Assembly: GCA_050186825.1 (NCBI GenBank)
Contig: JBFWYD010000028.1
Coordinates: 1-64,000, forward strand
Source of the DNA: NORP233 sp050186825
GTDB taxonomy: Bacteria; Planctomycetota; J058
DNA length: 64,000 bases
Direction: 5' to 3'
The position numbers were made by a program, and so were the translations under genes. Each line of letters starts with the position of its first letter. Position 1 is the first letter of the stretch. The notes under the pieces were generated by a model that worked only from the letters and a program-made list of their open reading frames with translations, searched no databases and was not told the origin of the DNA. Shown piece by piece: positions 23,716-32,434 of the stretch.

Positions 23716-26013
23716 TCAGCGCCCCATGGGGCGCGCGTCGAGCTCGCGCTGGGCGAGCTTCACGATCGGGTGGTCGTAGATCGAGGCCCCCGCGCTCTCG
23801 CCCTCGGCGACGGGCTCGACGCGCTCGAGCAGGACGCGCACCTCGCGGCCGAGCAGCTCGGCGAAGTGGCGCTCGAGCGCAGGGGCGCAGCGACCCGAGC
23901 GCAGGCGCTCCCAGGAGAAGCCCGCGGCCTGGACCTCGATCCGCAGCTCGCCCGGCCCGTCGCCCCCGCGCAGCTGCGGGTCGCCGGCCAGCAGGGCCTC
24001 GGCCTCGACGCCGAGCTCGCGCACGAGGCGCTCCCGTACGTCGTGCCACACGGCCAGCGCGGCCTGGGTGCCGAAGGCCGACGGAGCCGTCGGCGCGGCG
24101 CGCTCGACGGGGGCCGGGGCCGACGCCGCCCGCGGCGCAGGCGCAGGCTGCTGAGGTGGCGCCTGAGGGGGAACGTGTGGCTGCTGGACTGGCTGCTGCT
24201 GGATTGGCTGCTGCTGGACTGGCTGCTGCTGGACTGGCTGCTGCTGGATTGGCTGCGGCTGGATTGGCTGCTGCTGGACTGGCTGCTGCTGGATTGGCTG
24301 CGGCTGGATTGGCTGCTGCTGGATTGGCTGCGGCTGGATTTGTTGCTGCTGCGGAGCGGGCGCGGCGACGGCGGCCGCCGCGGGCTCCGCGTGCGCGACG
24401 GCGCGCCGCGTGGGCGCAGGCGCCTCGGCCACGGCCACGCCCGCGCCGGCGAGCTGCGTCTGCGCGGCGGCGCCGCGCGCGGGCTGCATGTGCTCGGGGA
24501 CCGAGTAGCTGCGGCGCGCGCCCCCGACCGGTCCGTCGGAGGTCGGCGCCGCGGGCGCGGGCCGCGCCGCGGCCGCCCTGCTCGGCTCACGCGCCGGCTC
24601 GCGCGCGCTCGCGCTCGCCCGCGAGGCCTCGGACCGCCCCTCCCGGGCCGGCGTCTCCTCGCGCTGCGCCCCGCGCGCTTCCCGCCCGCGCCCAGGGTCG
24701 CTCGTCTCGCCCTGACCCCGTCCGCCGCTCGCAGCCGGACGCTGCCCAGACCCGCGTGAGGTCCGACCCCGATCGGACCCAGGACCCGACCCCGACCCAG
24801 GACCAGACCCAGGACCCGCGCCGGGATCCGGCGCGCCCACCCCGAGGGCCTGCTCCAGCCGCTCCAGGCGCGCGAGGACCTCGCCGAGCGGCCGCAGCTC
24901 CCGCGCGCGCGCCAGGCGCACCAGGCACACCTCGAGCAGCACGCGGGGCTCGCGCGCCAGGCGCAGCTTCTGCTCGGCGTCCGCCAGCAGCGAGAGCGCG
25001 AGCAGCAGGCCCTCCGGGCTGAGCGCGTCGGCCGCCCGCTGGAGCGGCTCGGGGTCGTAGGCCAGGTCCGCCAGCGCCGGCGAATCGGCCGCGCAGGTCT
25101 GCACGTAGAGCGTGGCCCGCAGCGCGTCCATCAGCTCGTCCAGGAAGGTCGCCGTCTGGCCGCCCTCGGCCACGTGCTGGGCCACCTCGTTCAGGAGCGC
25201 CGCCGCGTCCCCGTCCGCGATCCCCGCGAGCAGCCGCTCGACCCGCTCCGCGGTGAAGGCCCCGAGCAGCCGCGCGACGTCCGCCACGTCCAGGCTACTG
25301 GTCCCATCCTCCTCGGCCCCGGCGCCGCGCGAGAAGGTGACCACCTGGTCGAGCATCTTCTGCGCGTCGCGCATCGAGCCGCGCGCCCGGCGCACGACCA
25401 GGGTCAAGGCCGCGGGCTCGATCGCCACCCCCTCGGCCGCCGCGATCTGCTCGAGCCGGCGCTCGAGGTCGTGGCGGGTCGAGCGGCGGAAGTGGAACAC
25501 CTGGGCCCGCGAGCGGATCGTGGTCGGCACCTTCTGCAGCTCGGTGGTCGCGAGCACGAAGCGCACGTGCTCGGGCGCCTCCTCGAAGGTCTTGAGCAGC
25601 GCGTCGAAGGCCTCGCGCGTGAGCTGGTGGACCTCGTCCAGGATGTAGACCTTGAAGCGCGCGGCCTGCGGCCGGTAGAGCACGTTCTCGCGGATGCGCC
25701 GCGCATCCTCGATCTTGCGGTGGCTGGCCGCGTCGATCTCGATCACGTCCAGGGCCTCGCCCGAGTCGATGCTCAGGCAGGTCGGGCACACGAGGCAGGG
25801 CTCCCCCTCCTGCGCGTTCGGGCAGTCGAGGGCCTTGGCGAAGATCCGCGCCATCGAGGTCTTGCCGACCCCGTGCGAGCCGCTGAACAGGTAGACCGGC
25901 GCGGTGGCCTGGGCGCGCACGGCCCCCCGCAGGGCCTCCGCGATGGCCTCCTGGCCCACCACATCCCCGAAGGTCCGCGGGCGGTACTTGCGGGCGAAGG
26001 CGAGATGGTTCAC
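23716..26013 (-). CDS. dnaX: DNA polymerase III subunits gamma/tau
   Basis: 765 residues; GTG at 26013 follows GGGGAGGTCTC and matches the conserved start NHLAFARKYRPRTFGDVVGQ. AAA+ clamp-loader ATPase: Walker A SGSHGVGKTS, zinc Cys cluster CPNAQEGEPCLVCPTC, Walker B VYILDEVHQL and the sensor region TTELQKVPTTIRSRAQVF. Domain III ~240-380. A long disordered region (~390-660) holds Pro/Gly/Ser hexamer-type repeats and a Gln/Pro pentapeptide array, followed by a tau-like C-terminal domain (WHDVRERLVRELGVEAEALLAG). It loads the sliding clamp at replication forks. No obvious frameshift signal for a short gamma form was seen. Confidence 0.95.
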   Translation of the reverse strand: MNHLAFARKYRPRTFGDVVGQEAIAEALRGAVRAQATAPVYLFSGSHGVGKTSMARIFAKALDCPNAQEGEPCLVCPTCLSIDSGEALDVIEIDAASHRKIEDARRIRENVLYRPQAARFKVYILDEVHQLTREAFDALLKTFEEAPEHVRFVLATTELQKVPTTIRSRAQVFHFRRSTRHDLERRLEQIAAAEGVAIEPAALTLVVRRARGSMRDAQKMLDQVVTFSRGAGAEEDGTSSLDVADVARLLGAFTAERVERLLAGIADGDAAALLNEVAQHVAEGGQTATFLDELMDALRATLYVQTCAADSPALADLAYDPEPLQRAADALSPEGLLLALSLLADAEQKLRLAREPRVLLEVCLVRLARARELRPLGEVLARLERLEQALGVGAPDPGAGPGSGPGSGSGPGSDRGRTSRGSGQRPAASGGRGQGETSDPGRGREARGAQREETPAREGRSEASRASASAREPAREPSRAAAARPAPAAPTSDGPVGGARRSYSVPEHMQPARGAAAQTQLAGAGVAVAEAPAPTRRAVAHAEPAAAAVAAPAPQQQQIQPQPIQQQPIQPQPIQQQPVQQQPIQPQPIQQQPVQQQPVQQQPIQQQPVQQPHVPPQAPPQQPAPAPRAASAPAPVERAAPTAPSAFGTQAALAVWHDVRERLVRELGVEAEALLAGDPQLRGGDGPGELRIEVQAAGFSWERLRSGRCAPALERHFAELLGREVRVLLERVEPVAEGESAGASIYDHPIVKLAQRELDARPMGR
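24176..24345 (-). repeat. 15-bp tandem repeat coding Gln/Pro array in dnaX
   Basis: About eleven units of 15 bp coding QQQPI/QQQPV/QPQPI pentapeptides on the minus strand, inside the disordered linker before the tau-like domain. Units differ by single bases, indicating slippage or duplication plus drift with the frame kept. Confidence 0.88.
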
Positions 26014-26139
26014 GAGACCTCCCCAATCCCAGCGACCGCCGGGAGCCGGCCTGGCGACTGGCGCCACGCCTGACAGCGCCGCCGGAACGGGCCCGAGTCT
26101 ACCTGGCGCCCCCCACAGGCTCGCCCCCGTGGGCGATGG

Positions 26140-27354
26140 CTACTCGGCGGTGATCACCAGCCGGTCGGCCACCTCGTCGGCCAGGGCCAGGGTCTGCTCC
26201 AGGTCCGGGTGGCGGAGCATCACGAAGCCGTCCGAGAGCAGGGTCTGGCGCCAGTCGCGGCGCGGGGCGCCGACCGGGCGCAGCTCGTGGCGGACCAGGG
26301 CGGGCCCCAGCCGGCGCTCGAGCTCCCCCAGGCCCTCGATGCGGCGGATCCGCCCCCGGCCGCGCGCGCGCTTGAAGACCATGGCCACGTTGTAGCGGCG
26401 CTCGACCTCGCCCGGCGGCACGCCCTGGAGCGCGCGGCCCCAGGCCTGGTAGACATCGAAGTCGCAGGTGCGGTTCATGAGCTCGCCCGAGTTGCCGCCG
26501 GGCGGCCGGCCGGCGATCTCGCCGAACACGACCTCGTCGTCCTCGGTGTGGAACCACTCCATGTGGGTGAAGCCGGTCCGGTAGCCAAGCGCTTCGATCA
26601 CGGCCTGGCTCATGGCGCGCGCGCGCTGGAACACATCGCCGCTCAGGTCGCGCAACGAGATCGTCTGCGGGCTGACCTCCTCCACCGAGCGCGCGGTCAG
26701 CATGTCGGGCCGGTAGAGCTCCGAGTTCGCGAACACGATCCGCCCGTCGATGCACAGCGTGTCGAAGGTGTACTCCGTGCCGCGCACGAACTCCTCGACC
26801 ACCACCTCGGGCACGCGGCGCAGGCTGGGGAGCACCCGCCGCAGCTCGTCCATGTCGTCCACGCGGTGCGTGTTGGCCGAGCCCGCGCCGGCCACGGGCT
26901 TGATGATCAGGGGGAAGCCGACCCGGGGGGCCAGGGCCAGCACCTCGCGCTCGCTGCGCGCGCGCGCGTGGCGCGGGTTGCGCACCCCGGCCCGGTCGAG
27001 GGCCCCGCGCATCAGGTCCTTGTCGCGGAACAGCCGGGTCTGGTCGGGGTCGAGGCCCGGGAGGCGGAAGGCGGCGCGCACCTCGGCGGCGAGCTCCATG
27101 CCCGCCTCCCACAGGCACTCCACCCGCGCCAGCCGGAGGGGCAGGTCCCAGCGCCGCAGCGCGTCGATCAGCGCCGGCGCGTCCCAGAGCGACTTGACCT
27201 GCAGGTAGGCGCTCAGCGCCTGCTTGGTCGCGGGCGGCAGCGCGCGCGCCGGCTGGTCGCCCACCCCGAGCACGCGGATGCCGGTCTGGGCGAGGCCGCG
27301 CACGAAGTAGGGGATCTCGGCGGGGAAGCCCGGCTGGATCACCAGGACGTTCAT
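26140..27354 (-). CDS. ATP-grasp domain protein
   Basis: 404 residues, ATG at 27354. An N-terminal Rossmann-like pre-ATP-grasp region (MNVLVIQPGFPAEIPYFVRGLAQTGIRVLGVGDQP) is followed by ATP-grasp: FPLIIKPVAGAGSANTHRV (ATP lysine), EVVVEEFVRGTEYTFDTLCIDG, and the metal site in DEVVFGEIAGRPPGGNSGELMN. Members form carboxylate-amine bonds via acyl phosphates, as in carbamoyl-phosphate synthetase-like and peptide ligases. The substrate is unknown and the neighbours (dnaX, lipoprotein) give no pathway clue. The ribosome site is weak. Confidence 0.82.
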   Translation of the reverse strand: MNVLVIQPGFPAEIPYFVRGLAQTGIRVLGVGDQPARALPPATKQALSAYLQVKSLWDAPALIDALRRWDLPLRLARVECLWEAGMELAAEVRAAFRLPGLDPDQTRLFRDKDLMRGALDRAGVRNPRHARARSEREVLALAPRVGFPLIIKPVAGAGSANTHRVDDMDELRRVLPSLRRVPEVVVEEFVRGTEYTFDTLCIDGRIVFANSELYRPDMLTARSVEEVSPQTISLRDLSGDVFQRARAMSQAVIEALGYRTGFTHMEWFHTEDDEVVFGEIAGRPPGGNSGELMNRTCDFDVYQAWGRALQGVPPGEVERRYNVAMVFKRARGRGRIRRIEGLGELERRLGPALVRHELRPVGAPRRDWRQTLLSDGFVMLRHPDLEQTLALADEVADRLVITAE

Positions 27355-27482
27355 GCGGCAGGTTCCGTGGTCGTCGCTCGAGGGATGCGCCCCGGGCGCG
27401 CGCGGGCGCGCGCGCCGGCGCTCCGTTCTACCTCCCGGCCCGGGCCAGGCAGAAGGCCGCGCGCGAAGCGGCCCTCCGGAGC

Positions 27483-27824
27483 CTAGTAGGCCCGCAGGCG
27501 CGGCGGCGGGGCGCGGCGCTCGATGGCCGGCCGCACGGGGTCGACGAAGATCCCGCCCCAGTAGAGCTCGTTGGGGATCGAGAAGGGCAGGGCCACGATG
27601 TCCAGCACGAAGCTGAAGGGCAGGTCGAGGATGACCATCGCCAGGTCGCCGCCCTCCGCGTGGTCCTCGCCGAACTGGCCGATGCCGTAGCGCAGCCCGC
27701 CGAACACCGCCGGCCCCTGCTCCTGGGCGTCGATCTGGTTCATGGTCGCGCAGCCGGCGGGCAGGAGCAGCGCGGCGGCGAGGAGCGCGGCGCGCAGGCC
27801 GCTGGCTCGAGTGGGTCGTGCCAT
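27483..27824 (-). CDS. Small YceK-like lipoprotein
   Basis: 113 residues from the ATG at 27824 (GGAGGGA upstream). Signal peptide and lipobox LLLPAGCATMNQ predict an exported, lipid-anchored protein. The rest (YGIGQFGEDHAEGGDLAMVILDLPFSFVLDIVALPFSIPNEL) has the 'DLPFSFVLDTVLLP' phrase of YceK/YidQ-type small lipoproteins. Role unknown. Divergent from the gene at 27952 across ~127 bp. Confidence 0.78.
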   Translation of the reverse strand: MARPTRASGLRAALLAAALLLPAGCATMNQIDAQEQGPAVFGGLRYGIGQFGEDHAEGGDLAMVILDLPFSFVLDIVALPFSIPNELYWGGIFVDPVRPAIERRAPPPRLRAY

Positions 27825-27951
27825 GGACGGGGTCCCTCCGAATCCGCGACACGTTACCGCAAGCTCCCCCCCGCCCGCCACCGACCTCGACCACGTGGTC
27901 CCAGCCCCCCGGAGTCCGTAGGATCCGCACCAGACCGGGAGGGAGGGGATC

Positions 27952-29196
27952 ATGCGCCGCCGAGACCTCGTCGTGCTGCTCGGGATGGGCCTGGTGGGCG
28001 GGCTGCTCGTTCCCGTGGTGCTCCACGCCCAGGGCCGGCGCGCGTCCACCACCAAGTGCGCCAACAACCTCCGCCAGCTGGCGCTGGCGACGATCGAGTA
28101 CGCCGACGACAAGCGCTTCCTTCCCCACGTCACTTCGACCCGGGCGCTGGACGGCGGCATCGACTCCGCGGACACCCCGCGCAAGGTCCGGGCTCTCGTG
28201 TGGTACGGGGACCACGACACCCCGGCGCTCCTGATCTGCCCGGACTCCGACGACCAGGCGCTGCGGATCGACGCCGCCACCAAGGAGAACATGCGCCGCT
28301 GGGCCTGGGGGCGCGCCAAGGCCGACGAGGCCGCCTCCCCCTGGAGCGCAGCAGAGCAGCCTGCCCACGACAAGCTGCGCGAGCTCTCCTACGCCATGAC
28401 TCGCCGGGGCTACAACCGCAACGTCTCCTCCAGCAAGCTGCTCGCGGCCGACCGCGCCGTGCGCGACGGCAACACCACCGGCGTGCTCGCGGGCGACCAC
28501 GACGACGGCTGGAACGTGGTCAAGATGGACGCGAGCGTGGAGTGGGTCGGCTACTCCGCCGAGGCCGCGACCCAGCTCGCGTCGGTGGAGAAGGACGGCG
28601 GCTTCCTCGCGGTCCGCCCCCAGCCGGACGCCGGGGCCTTCGCGCCCCTCTCCCAGGCGCCGCCCGCGGTCACCGGGTGGGCCGGCTACTACGCCAAGGA
28701 CGACACCGTGGTCGACATCCGCGGCGAGGCCTGGGACCGCCGCGCGCGGACCTGGGGCGTGCGCGGCTCGGTCCGCCTCGGCCAGGCCGAGTGCGGGCTG
28801 GTCGGACGCGACGACGGCAGGGGCACCTTCGCGGCCACCCTCGACAGCGGCGACGCGACGGTGCGCGCCACGAGCGACGGCGAGGTCCTGACCCTGGCGA
28901 TCACGCAGCGCGGCCTGGCCCCCGAGGCGCTGCGCCTCCCGCGCGCCAAGCGCCCCCCCGCGCCGCCCACCGAGCAGGCCTGCCGCGAGGCGGCGGGCGC
29001 CTTCTGCCTGGCGCTGCGGCTCGGCAACGAGGAGGCCGCCAGGGCCTGGCTGGTCCCCGGCTCGCGCGGCGCGAGCCTGGACCTCCTCCGGACCCGCACG
29101 CAACAAGACCAACAGCTCCGCGAGCTGATGCAGGAGCTCGCCCAGAAGGTCGTGCGCGGCCCCGACGGCGGCCCGCGCATCGACCTCTCGAGGTGA
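27952..29196 (+). CDS. DUF1559-like, pseudopilin-type exported protein
   Basis: 414 residues, ATG with GGGAGG upstream. An N-terminal hydrophobic segment (LVVLLGMGLVGGLLVPVVL) is followed by CANNLRQLALATIEYADDKRFLP, the phrase that follows the pseudopilin helix in planctomycete H-X9-DG/DUF1559 proteins, and later by HDDGWNVVKMDASVEWV, a match to the H-X9-DG end. The N-terminal prepilin cleavage context is weak. Residues ~230-414 form an extra domain I do not recognise. It suggests Planctomycetota ancestry. A hairpin follows the stop. Confidence 0.68.
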   Translation: MRRRDLVVLLGMGLVGGLLVPVVLHAQGRRASTTKCANNLRQLALATIEYADDKRFLPHVTSTRALDGGIDSADTPRKVRALVWYGDHDTPALLICPDSDDQALRIDAATKENMRRWAWGRAKADEAASPWSAAEQPAHDKLRELSYAMTRRGYNRNVSSSKLLAADRAVRDGNTTGVLAGDHDDGWNVVKMDASVEWVGYSAEAATQLASVEKDGGFLAVRPQPDAGAFAPLSQAPPAVTGWAGYYAKDDTVVDIRGEAWDRRARTWGVRGSVRLGQAECGLVGRDDGRGTFAATLDSGDATVRATSDGEVLTLAITQRGLAPEALRLPRAKRPPAPPTEQACREAAGAFCLALRLGNEEAARAWLVPGSRGASLDLLRTRTQQDQQLRELMQELAQKVVRGPDGGPRIDLSR

Positions 29197-29232
29197 CGCC
29201 CCGCGCTCACGCGCGCTCCCACGCGGGGGCGT
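29196..29232 (+). terminator. GC-rich hairpin after DUF1559-like gene
   Basis: Arms ACGCCCCGCG (29196-29205) and CGCGGGGGCGT (29222-29232) pair with one bulge around a 16-nt loop, starting at the stop codon. It is followed by a less GC-rich stretch (GACTTGCGGCGAAGTTTG), but not a clean U-tract. Confidence 0.5.
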
Positions 29233-29284
29233 GACTTGCGGCGAAGTTTGCCGCTCGGGGGCGCCCCGGGCGTACGGACCCGAC

Positions 29285-29866
29285 GTGAGCACCCCCACGA
29301 TCGCGCGCGCCGCCGCGAGGCCTGTGCCCGTGTCAGGTAGCGCCCCACCGCCCGCCGACCTCCTCCGCGCGCTCTACGAGGAGCACGCGGCGGAGCTGCT
29401 CCTCTTCCTGCGCCGGCTGCTCGGCGAGCGGGCCGCCGCCGAGGACGCGCTCCAGGAGACCTTCCTCCGCCTGCACGGCGCCCTGGAGCGCCTGGAGCCG
29501 GGCCGCCCGGCGCGGCCCTACCTGCTGCGCGTGGCGCGCAACGTGGGGATCGCGGCCCTGCGCCGGCATCGCAAGCTGCTCGCGCTCGAGGACGCGGCGC
29601 CCGCGGCCAGCGCGGGGCCGGGGCCCGCGCACGAGGTCGCGGCGAGCGAGGCGCGCGGCCTGGTGCGCGAGGCGCTGGCGGCGCTCCCGCCCGAGCCGCG
29701 GGCGGCCCTCGTGCTCCGGCATCACCACGGGCTCAGGGTGCGCGAGCTGGCCGAGGTCCTGGGCGCGAGCGAGCGCACGGCGCGCAGCCGGCTGCGCGAC
29801 GCGGCGGCCCTGCTCGAGGGTGAGCTGCGCCGGCGCGGGCTGTTCGACACGGAGGAGCGGTCATGA
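29285..29866 (+). CDS. ECF-type sigma factor (sigma-70 family)
   Basis: 193 residues from a GTG at 29285 (weak ribosome site; a few residues uncertain). Region 2: LYEEHAAELLLFLRRLLGERAAAEDALQETFLRLH and LLRVARNVGIAALRRHRK. Region 4: VREALAALPPEPRAALVLRHHHGLRVRELAEVLGASERTARSRL. No regions 1 or 3, as in ECF factors. The stop overlaps the ATG of the next gene, which starts with an anti-sigma-like segment, so the two form a sigma/anti-sigma unit. Confidence 0.9.
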   Translation: MSTPTIARAAARPVPVSGSAPPPADLLRALYEEHAAELLLFLRRLLGERAAAEDALQETFLRLHGALERLEPGRPARPYLLRVARNVGIAALRRHRKLLALEDAAPAASAGPGPAHEVAASEARGLVREALAALPPEPRAALVLRHHHGLRVRELAEVLGASERTARSRLRDAAALLEGELRRRGLFDTEERS

Positions 29867-32307
29867 GCGGCACCACGCACGAGCTCCTCGCCTGGCAGGC
29901 CCTGGACCTCCTGGACGAGGACGAGCGCGCGGCCTGGGAGGAGGCCTGCGAGGCCACGCCCGCGCTCGCGCAGGACGCGGCGCGCCTCGACGCCGCGCTC
30001 GCGGCGGACGCGGCGTCGCTCGACGCCGACGAGGTCGCCGACGGGCTGCGCGCGGTGTGGGAGCGGGTCGCGGCCGAGCGCAGCGCGCCCGCGACCGGCG
30101 CGGGGCCCGCGCTCGAGATCAGCGTCTCCTGCGCCTTCTGCCACGACCGGCTGACCCGGGCCGACGCGGTCTACTGCGCCTCGTGCCTGGCGCCCCACCA
30201 CGCGGAGTGCTTCGCCGAGCACGGGCGCTGCTCGGCGCTCGGCTGCGAGGAGACCCACGCGGTGCGGCCCGCGCGGCTGCTCCCCGCGCAGCCGACCCCG
30301 GCCGAGCTCCCGGCGCAGGTCGCGCTGGACCCGCGGCGCAAGCGCGCGCTCGCGGGCGTGGTCGCGGGCACCCTCAGCCTGCTCGTGGGGATCGGCGTGG
30401 CCGCCAAGCAGCGCCAGGCGGATCGCGCGCTGCTCGCGGAGCGGCCGCGGGTCGCGCCTCGCCGCCTCGCGCTGACCCCCGCCGGGACGACGGCCGAGCC
30501 CGCTCCCGCCGAGTGGCCGCCCTCCGCGCCGCTGGCCCCGGGGCGCGCCGCGCGCTCCCGGACCCTGACCGGGCAGCCCTTCGGGGTGTTCGGCGAGCTC
30601 GAGACGGCCGCGCCGCGGCTGCCCGAGGGCGACCTGCTGGCGATGGGACCGGAGCAGGCGCGCGCGCTCCTCGACGGGCTCGACAGCCTGGTGCTCGCGC
30701 TCCCCATCCGCGACGACGTGCTCGAGCTGCTCGACCTGCCGGGCTTCGTGCATCAGGGCGGCGGCCTGGTGATCCTGCTCGGGGGCCAGGAGCTGCCGCG
30801 CGCGCTCTCGGCGCTCTCGCCCATGACCTCGACGCCGGGCGCCAGCGGCGACCCCGAGGAGCTGCTCCTCGCGCAGCCCGGGCATCCCGCGGTCCCCGCG
30901 CTCTCGGCCTGGGCGCGCGCCAACGGCGGCCGCCTCCCGCCGCTCTCGGGCCGGACCACCCCCGCCCTGCTCCGCCCGGGCGCCGCCGAGCTCGTGCGCA
31001 CCGCGGACGGGCTCCCGGTGCTCGCCGCCTGGGACCTGGGGCTCGGCCGGGTGGTGTGCTTCGGCGGGCGCGCCGGCTCCCGCGAGTGGGCCAGCGCGCT
31101 CTCGAGCGAGAGCGTCCAGCGGCTGTGGAGCGACCTCTGCGTTTACGCCGGGCTACACCGCGACCTGACGCACCATCCCGACCTCGCCCGCGTGCGCGCG
31201 CGCGTCGAGCGCGTCGGGGGCGTCGGGGGCGAGGAGCTGTGGCTGGACGCCGGCTCCTCGCAGGGGCTGCGCGCAGGCGACGAGCTCGAGCTGCGGCGCC
31301 CGCAGGGGAACCTCGCGCCCCAGCTCCTGGCCCACGCCCGCGTCGAGGAGGTCGAGGCGGGCCGGGCGCGCGCCCGCCTCGTCCAGGAGCCAGGCCGGCG
31401 GGCCGTGCGCGCCCAGGACGAGGCGCTGGGCCCCTACCTGACCCGGGAGCGCGTGACCCTCGACCACGACGGCGCCCTGGCCGAGGCCCTGGCCGCCGCG
31501 CAGCGACAGCAGCCGACGGGGCCCCTCCTCGAGGCGGACCCCGCGGTCGCGCAGCGCCACGTGCGCCTCTCGTGCCGCGCCGCCCCGCTCCGCCTCGTGA
31601 TCCAGGAGCTGGCCGCGCTCACCCGCAGCGAGGTGGTCCTGAGCCTCGCGGGGGGCCGTGAGCAGCTGCGCCTGATCCCCGAGCGCGTGGCCGGGCCGAC
31701 CTGCGCGCTGCGCACCCAGGAGCTGCTCGCGATCCTCGCGGCCCGCGAGGGGCTGCGGCTGGCCCCGCGCCCCTTCCTGCCCTTCGGCCGGCTGCGCTCG
31801 CCCACGGGCGAGAGCCAGGAGCTGCCGCTCGAGGGCCTGAGCACCCGTGTCGCGCTCCAGCGCGTGGCCGAGGCCCTGGGCGCCGACCTGGTCCGCGGCC
31901 CCGAGCTCCTGCACGTGGTCGAGGCGGCGGTCCCCGGACCGCACGACCTCGGCTACTGGAGCTCCGAGGGCGCCCTGGACGCCGCCCTCGACCGCTCGCG
32001 GCAGGACGGCGGGCTGGTGCTGGTGGTGTGGCTCGACGACGGGCCCGACTCGCGCGCCCTGCGCTCGGTCCTGGAGACCCCCGCCCTGGCCGACCCCCTC
32101 GAGCGGGCCTCCGCGCGGCTCCTGCTCCGGCCCGGGACCAAGGAGCTCCTGGCGCGCTTCAGGGGCAGCAACGAAGGCAAGATCGAGCTCCCCGTGCTCC
32201 AGCTGATCTCCCGCGAGCAGGGGCTGGCCCGGCCCGTCTTCTACTGGCGCGGTGTGCCTGCGGACCCGCTGGAGCTGAGCGCGGCGTTGCGCGCCTGCTT
32301 CCGCTAG
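29863..32307 (+). CDS. Anti-sigma-like membrane protein with RING-like zinc domain, STN and thioredoxin-like domains
   Basis: 814 residues; ATG overlaps the sigma stop, GGAGGAG upstream. Residues ~1-70 look like an anti-sigma helical start (HELLAWQALDLLDEDERAAWEEAC). Residues ~88-125 hold Cys/His pairs in a RING-like order (CAFC, CASC, HHAEC, C/C/H). A TM helix at ~160-180 (LAGVVAGTLSLLVGIGVA) is followed by an exported part: a ~200-residue region with GGGLVILLGGQE, a short secretin/TonB-type STN domain (APLRLVIQELAALTRSEVVLSL) and a final thioredoxin-like fold (GGLVLVVWLDDGPDSRALRSVL) without a CxxC. Probably holds the sigma factor inactive and senses an envelope cue. Confidence 0.72.
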   Translation: MSGTTHELLAWQALDLLDEDERAAWEEACEATPALAQDAARLDAALAADAASLDADEVADGLRAVWERVAAERSAPATGAGPALEISVSCAFCHDRLTRADAVYCASCLAPHHAECFAEHGRCSALGCEETHAVRPARLLPAQPTPAELPAQVALDPRRKRALAGVVAGTLSLLVGIGVAAKQRQADRALLAERPRVAPRRLALTPAGTTAEPAPAEWPPSAPLAPGRAARSRTLTGQPFGVFGELETAAPRLPEGDLLAMGPEQARALLDGLDSLVLALPIRDDVLELLDLPGFVHQGGGLVILLGGQELPRALSALSPMTSTPGASGDPEELLLAQPGHPAVPALSAWARANGGRLPPLSGRTTPALLRPGAAELVRTADGLPVLAAWDLGLGRVVCFGGRAGSREWASALSSESVQRLWSDLCVYAGLHRDLTHHPDLARVRARVERVGGVGGEELWLDAGSSQGLRAGDELELRRPQGNLAPQLLAHARVEEVEAGRARARLVQEPGRRAVRAQDEALGPYLTRERVTLDHDGALAEALAAAQRQQPTGPLLEADPAVAQRHVRLSCRAAPLRLVIQELAALTRSEVVLSLAGGREQLRLIPERVAGPTCALRTQELLAILAAREGLRLAPRPFLPFGRLRSPTGESQELPLEGLSTRVALQRVAEALGADLVRGPELLHVVEAAVPGPHDLGYWSSEGALDAALDRSRQDGGLVLVVWLDDGPDSRALRSVLETPALADPLERASARLLLRPGTKELLARFRGSNEGKIELPVLQLISREQGLARPVFYWRGVPADPLELSAALRACFR

Positions 32308-32320
32308 CCCGCCCCGAGAA

Positions 32321-32341
32321 GCGGCACGGAGCGCGTGCCGC
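32321..32341 (+). terminator. Hairpin after sigma/anti-sigma operon
   Basis: GCGGCACG-GAGCG-CGTGCCGC is a perfect 8-bp stem with 5-nt loop, 13 bp after the stop at 32307, followed by GTGAAAAGAG. Good placement for transcription termination. Confidence 0.6.
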
Positions 32342-32434
32342 GTGAAAAGAGCCGGAGAACCGGCGCCGCCCTAAGTCCTGGCCCTGCAACATGGTCCGGG
32401 GCTTGCCCACCCTCTCGCGACCGGGAGGGAACCC

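Noticed and set aside
23468..23779. ORF with VLVLVLVLVIVIVDVIVDVV (plus strand)
   Set aside because: This is a reading of repeat copy B flanked by out-of-frame parts of real genes; no ribosome site or homology.
24156..25022. Long plus-strand frame of AAGLAAAGL repeats opposite dnaX
   Set aside because: Antisense reading of the Gln/Pro repeat in dnaX; high GC keeps shadow frames open.
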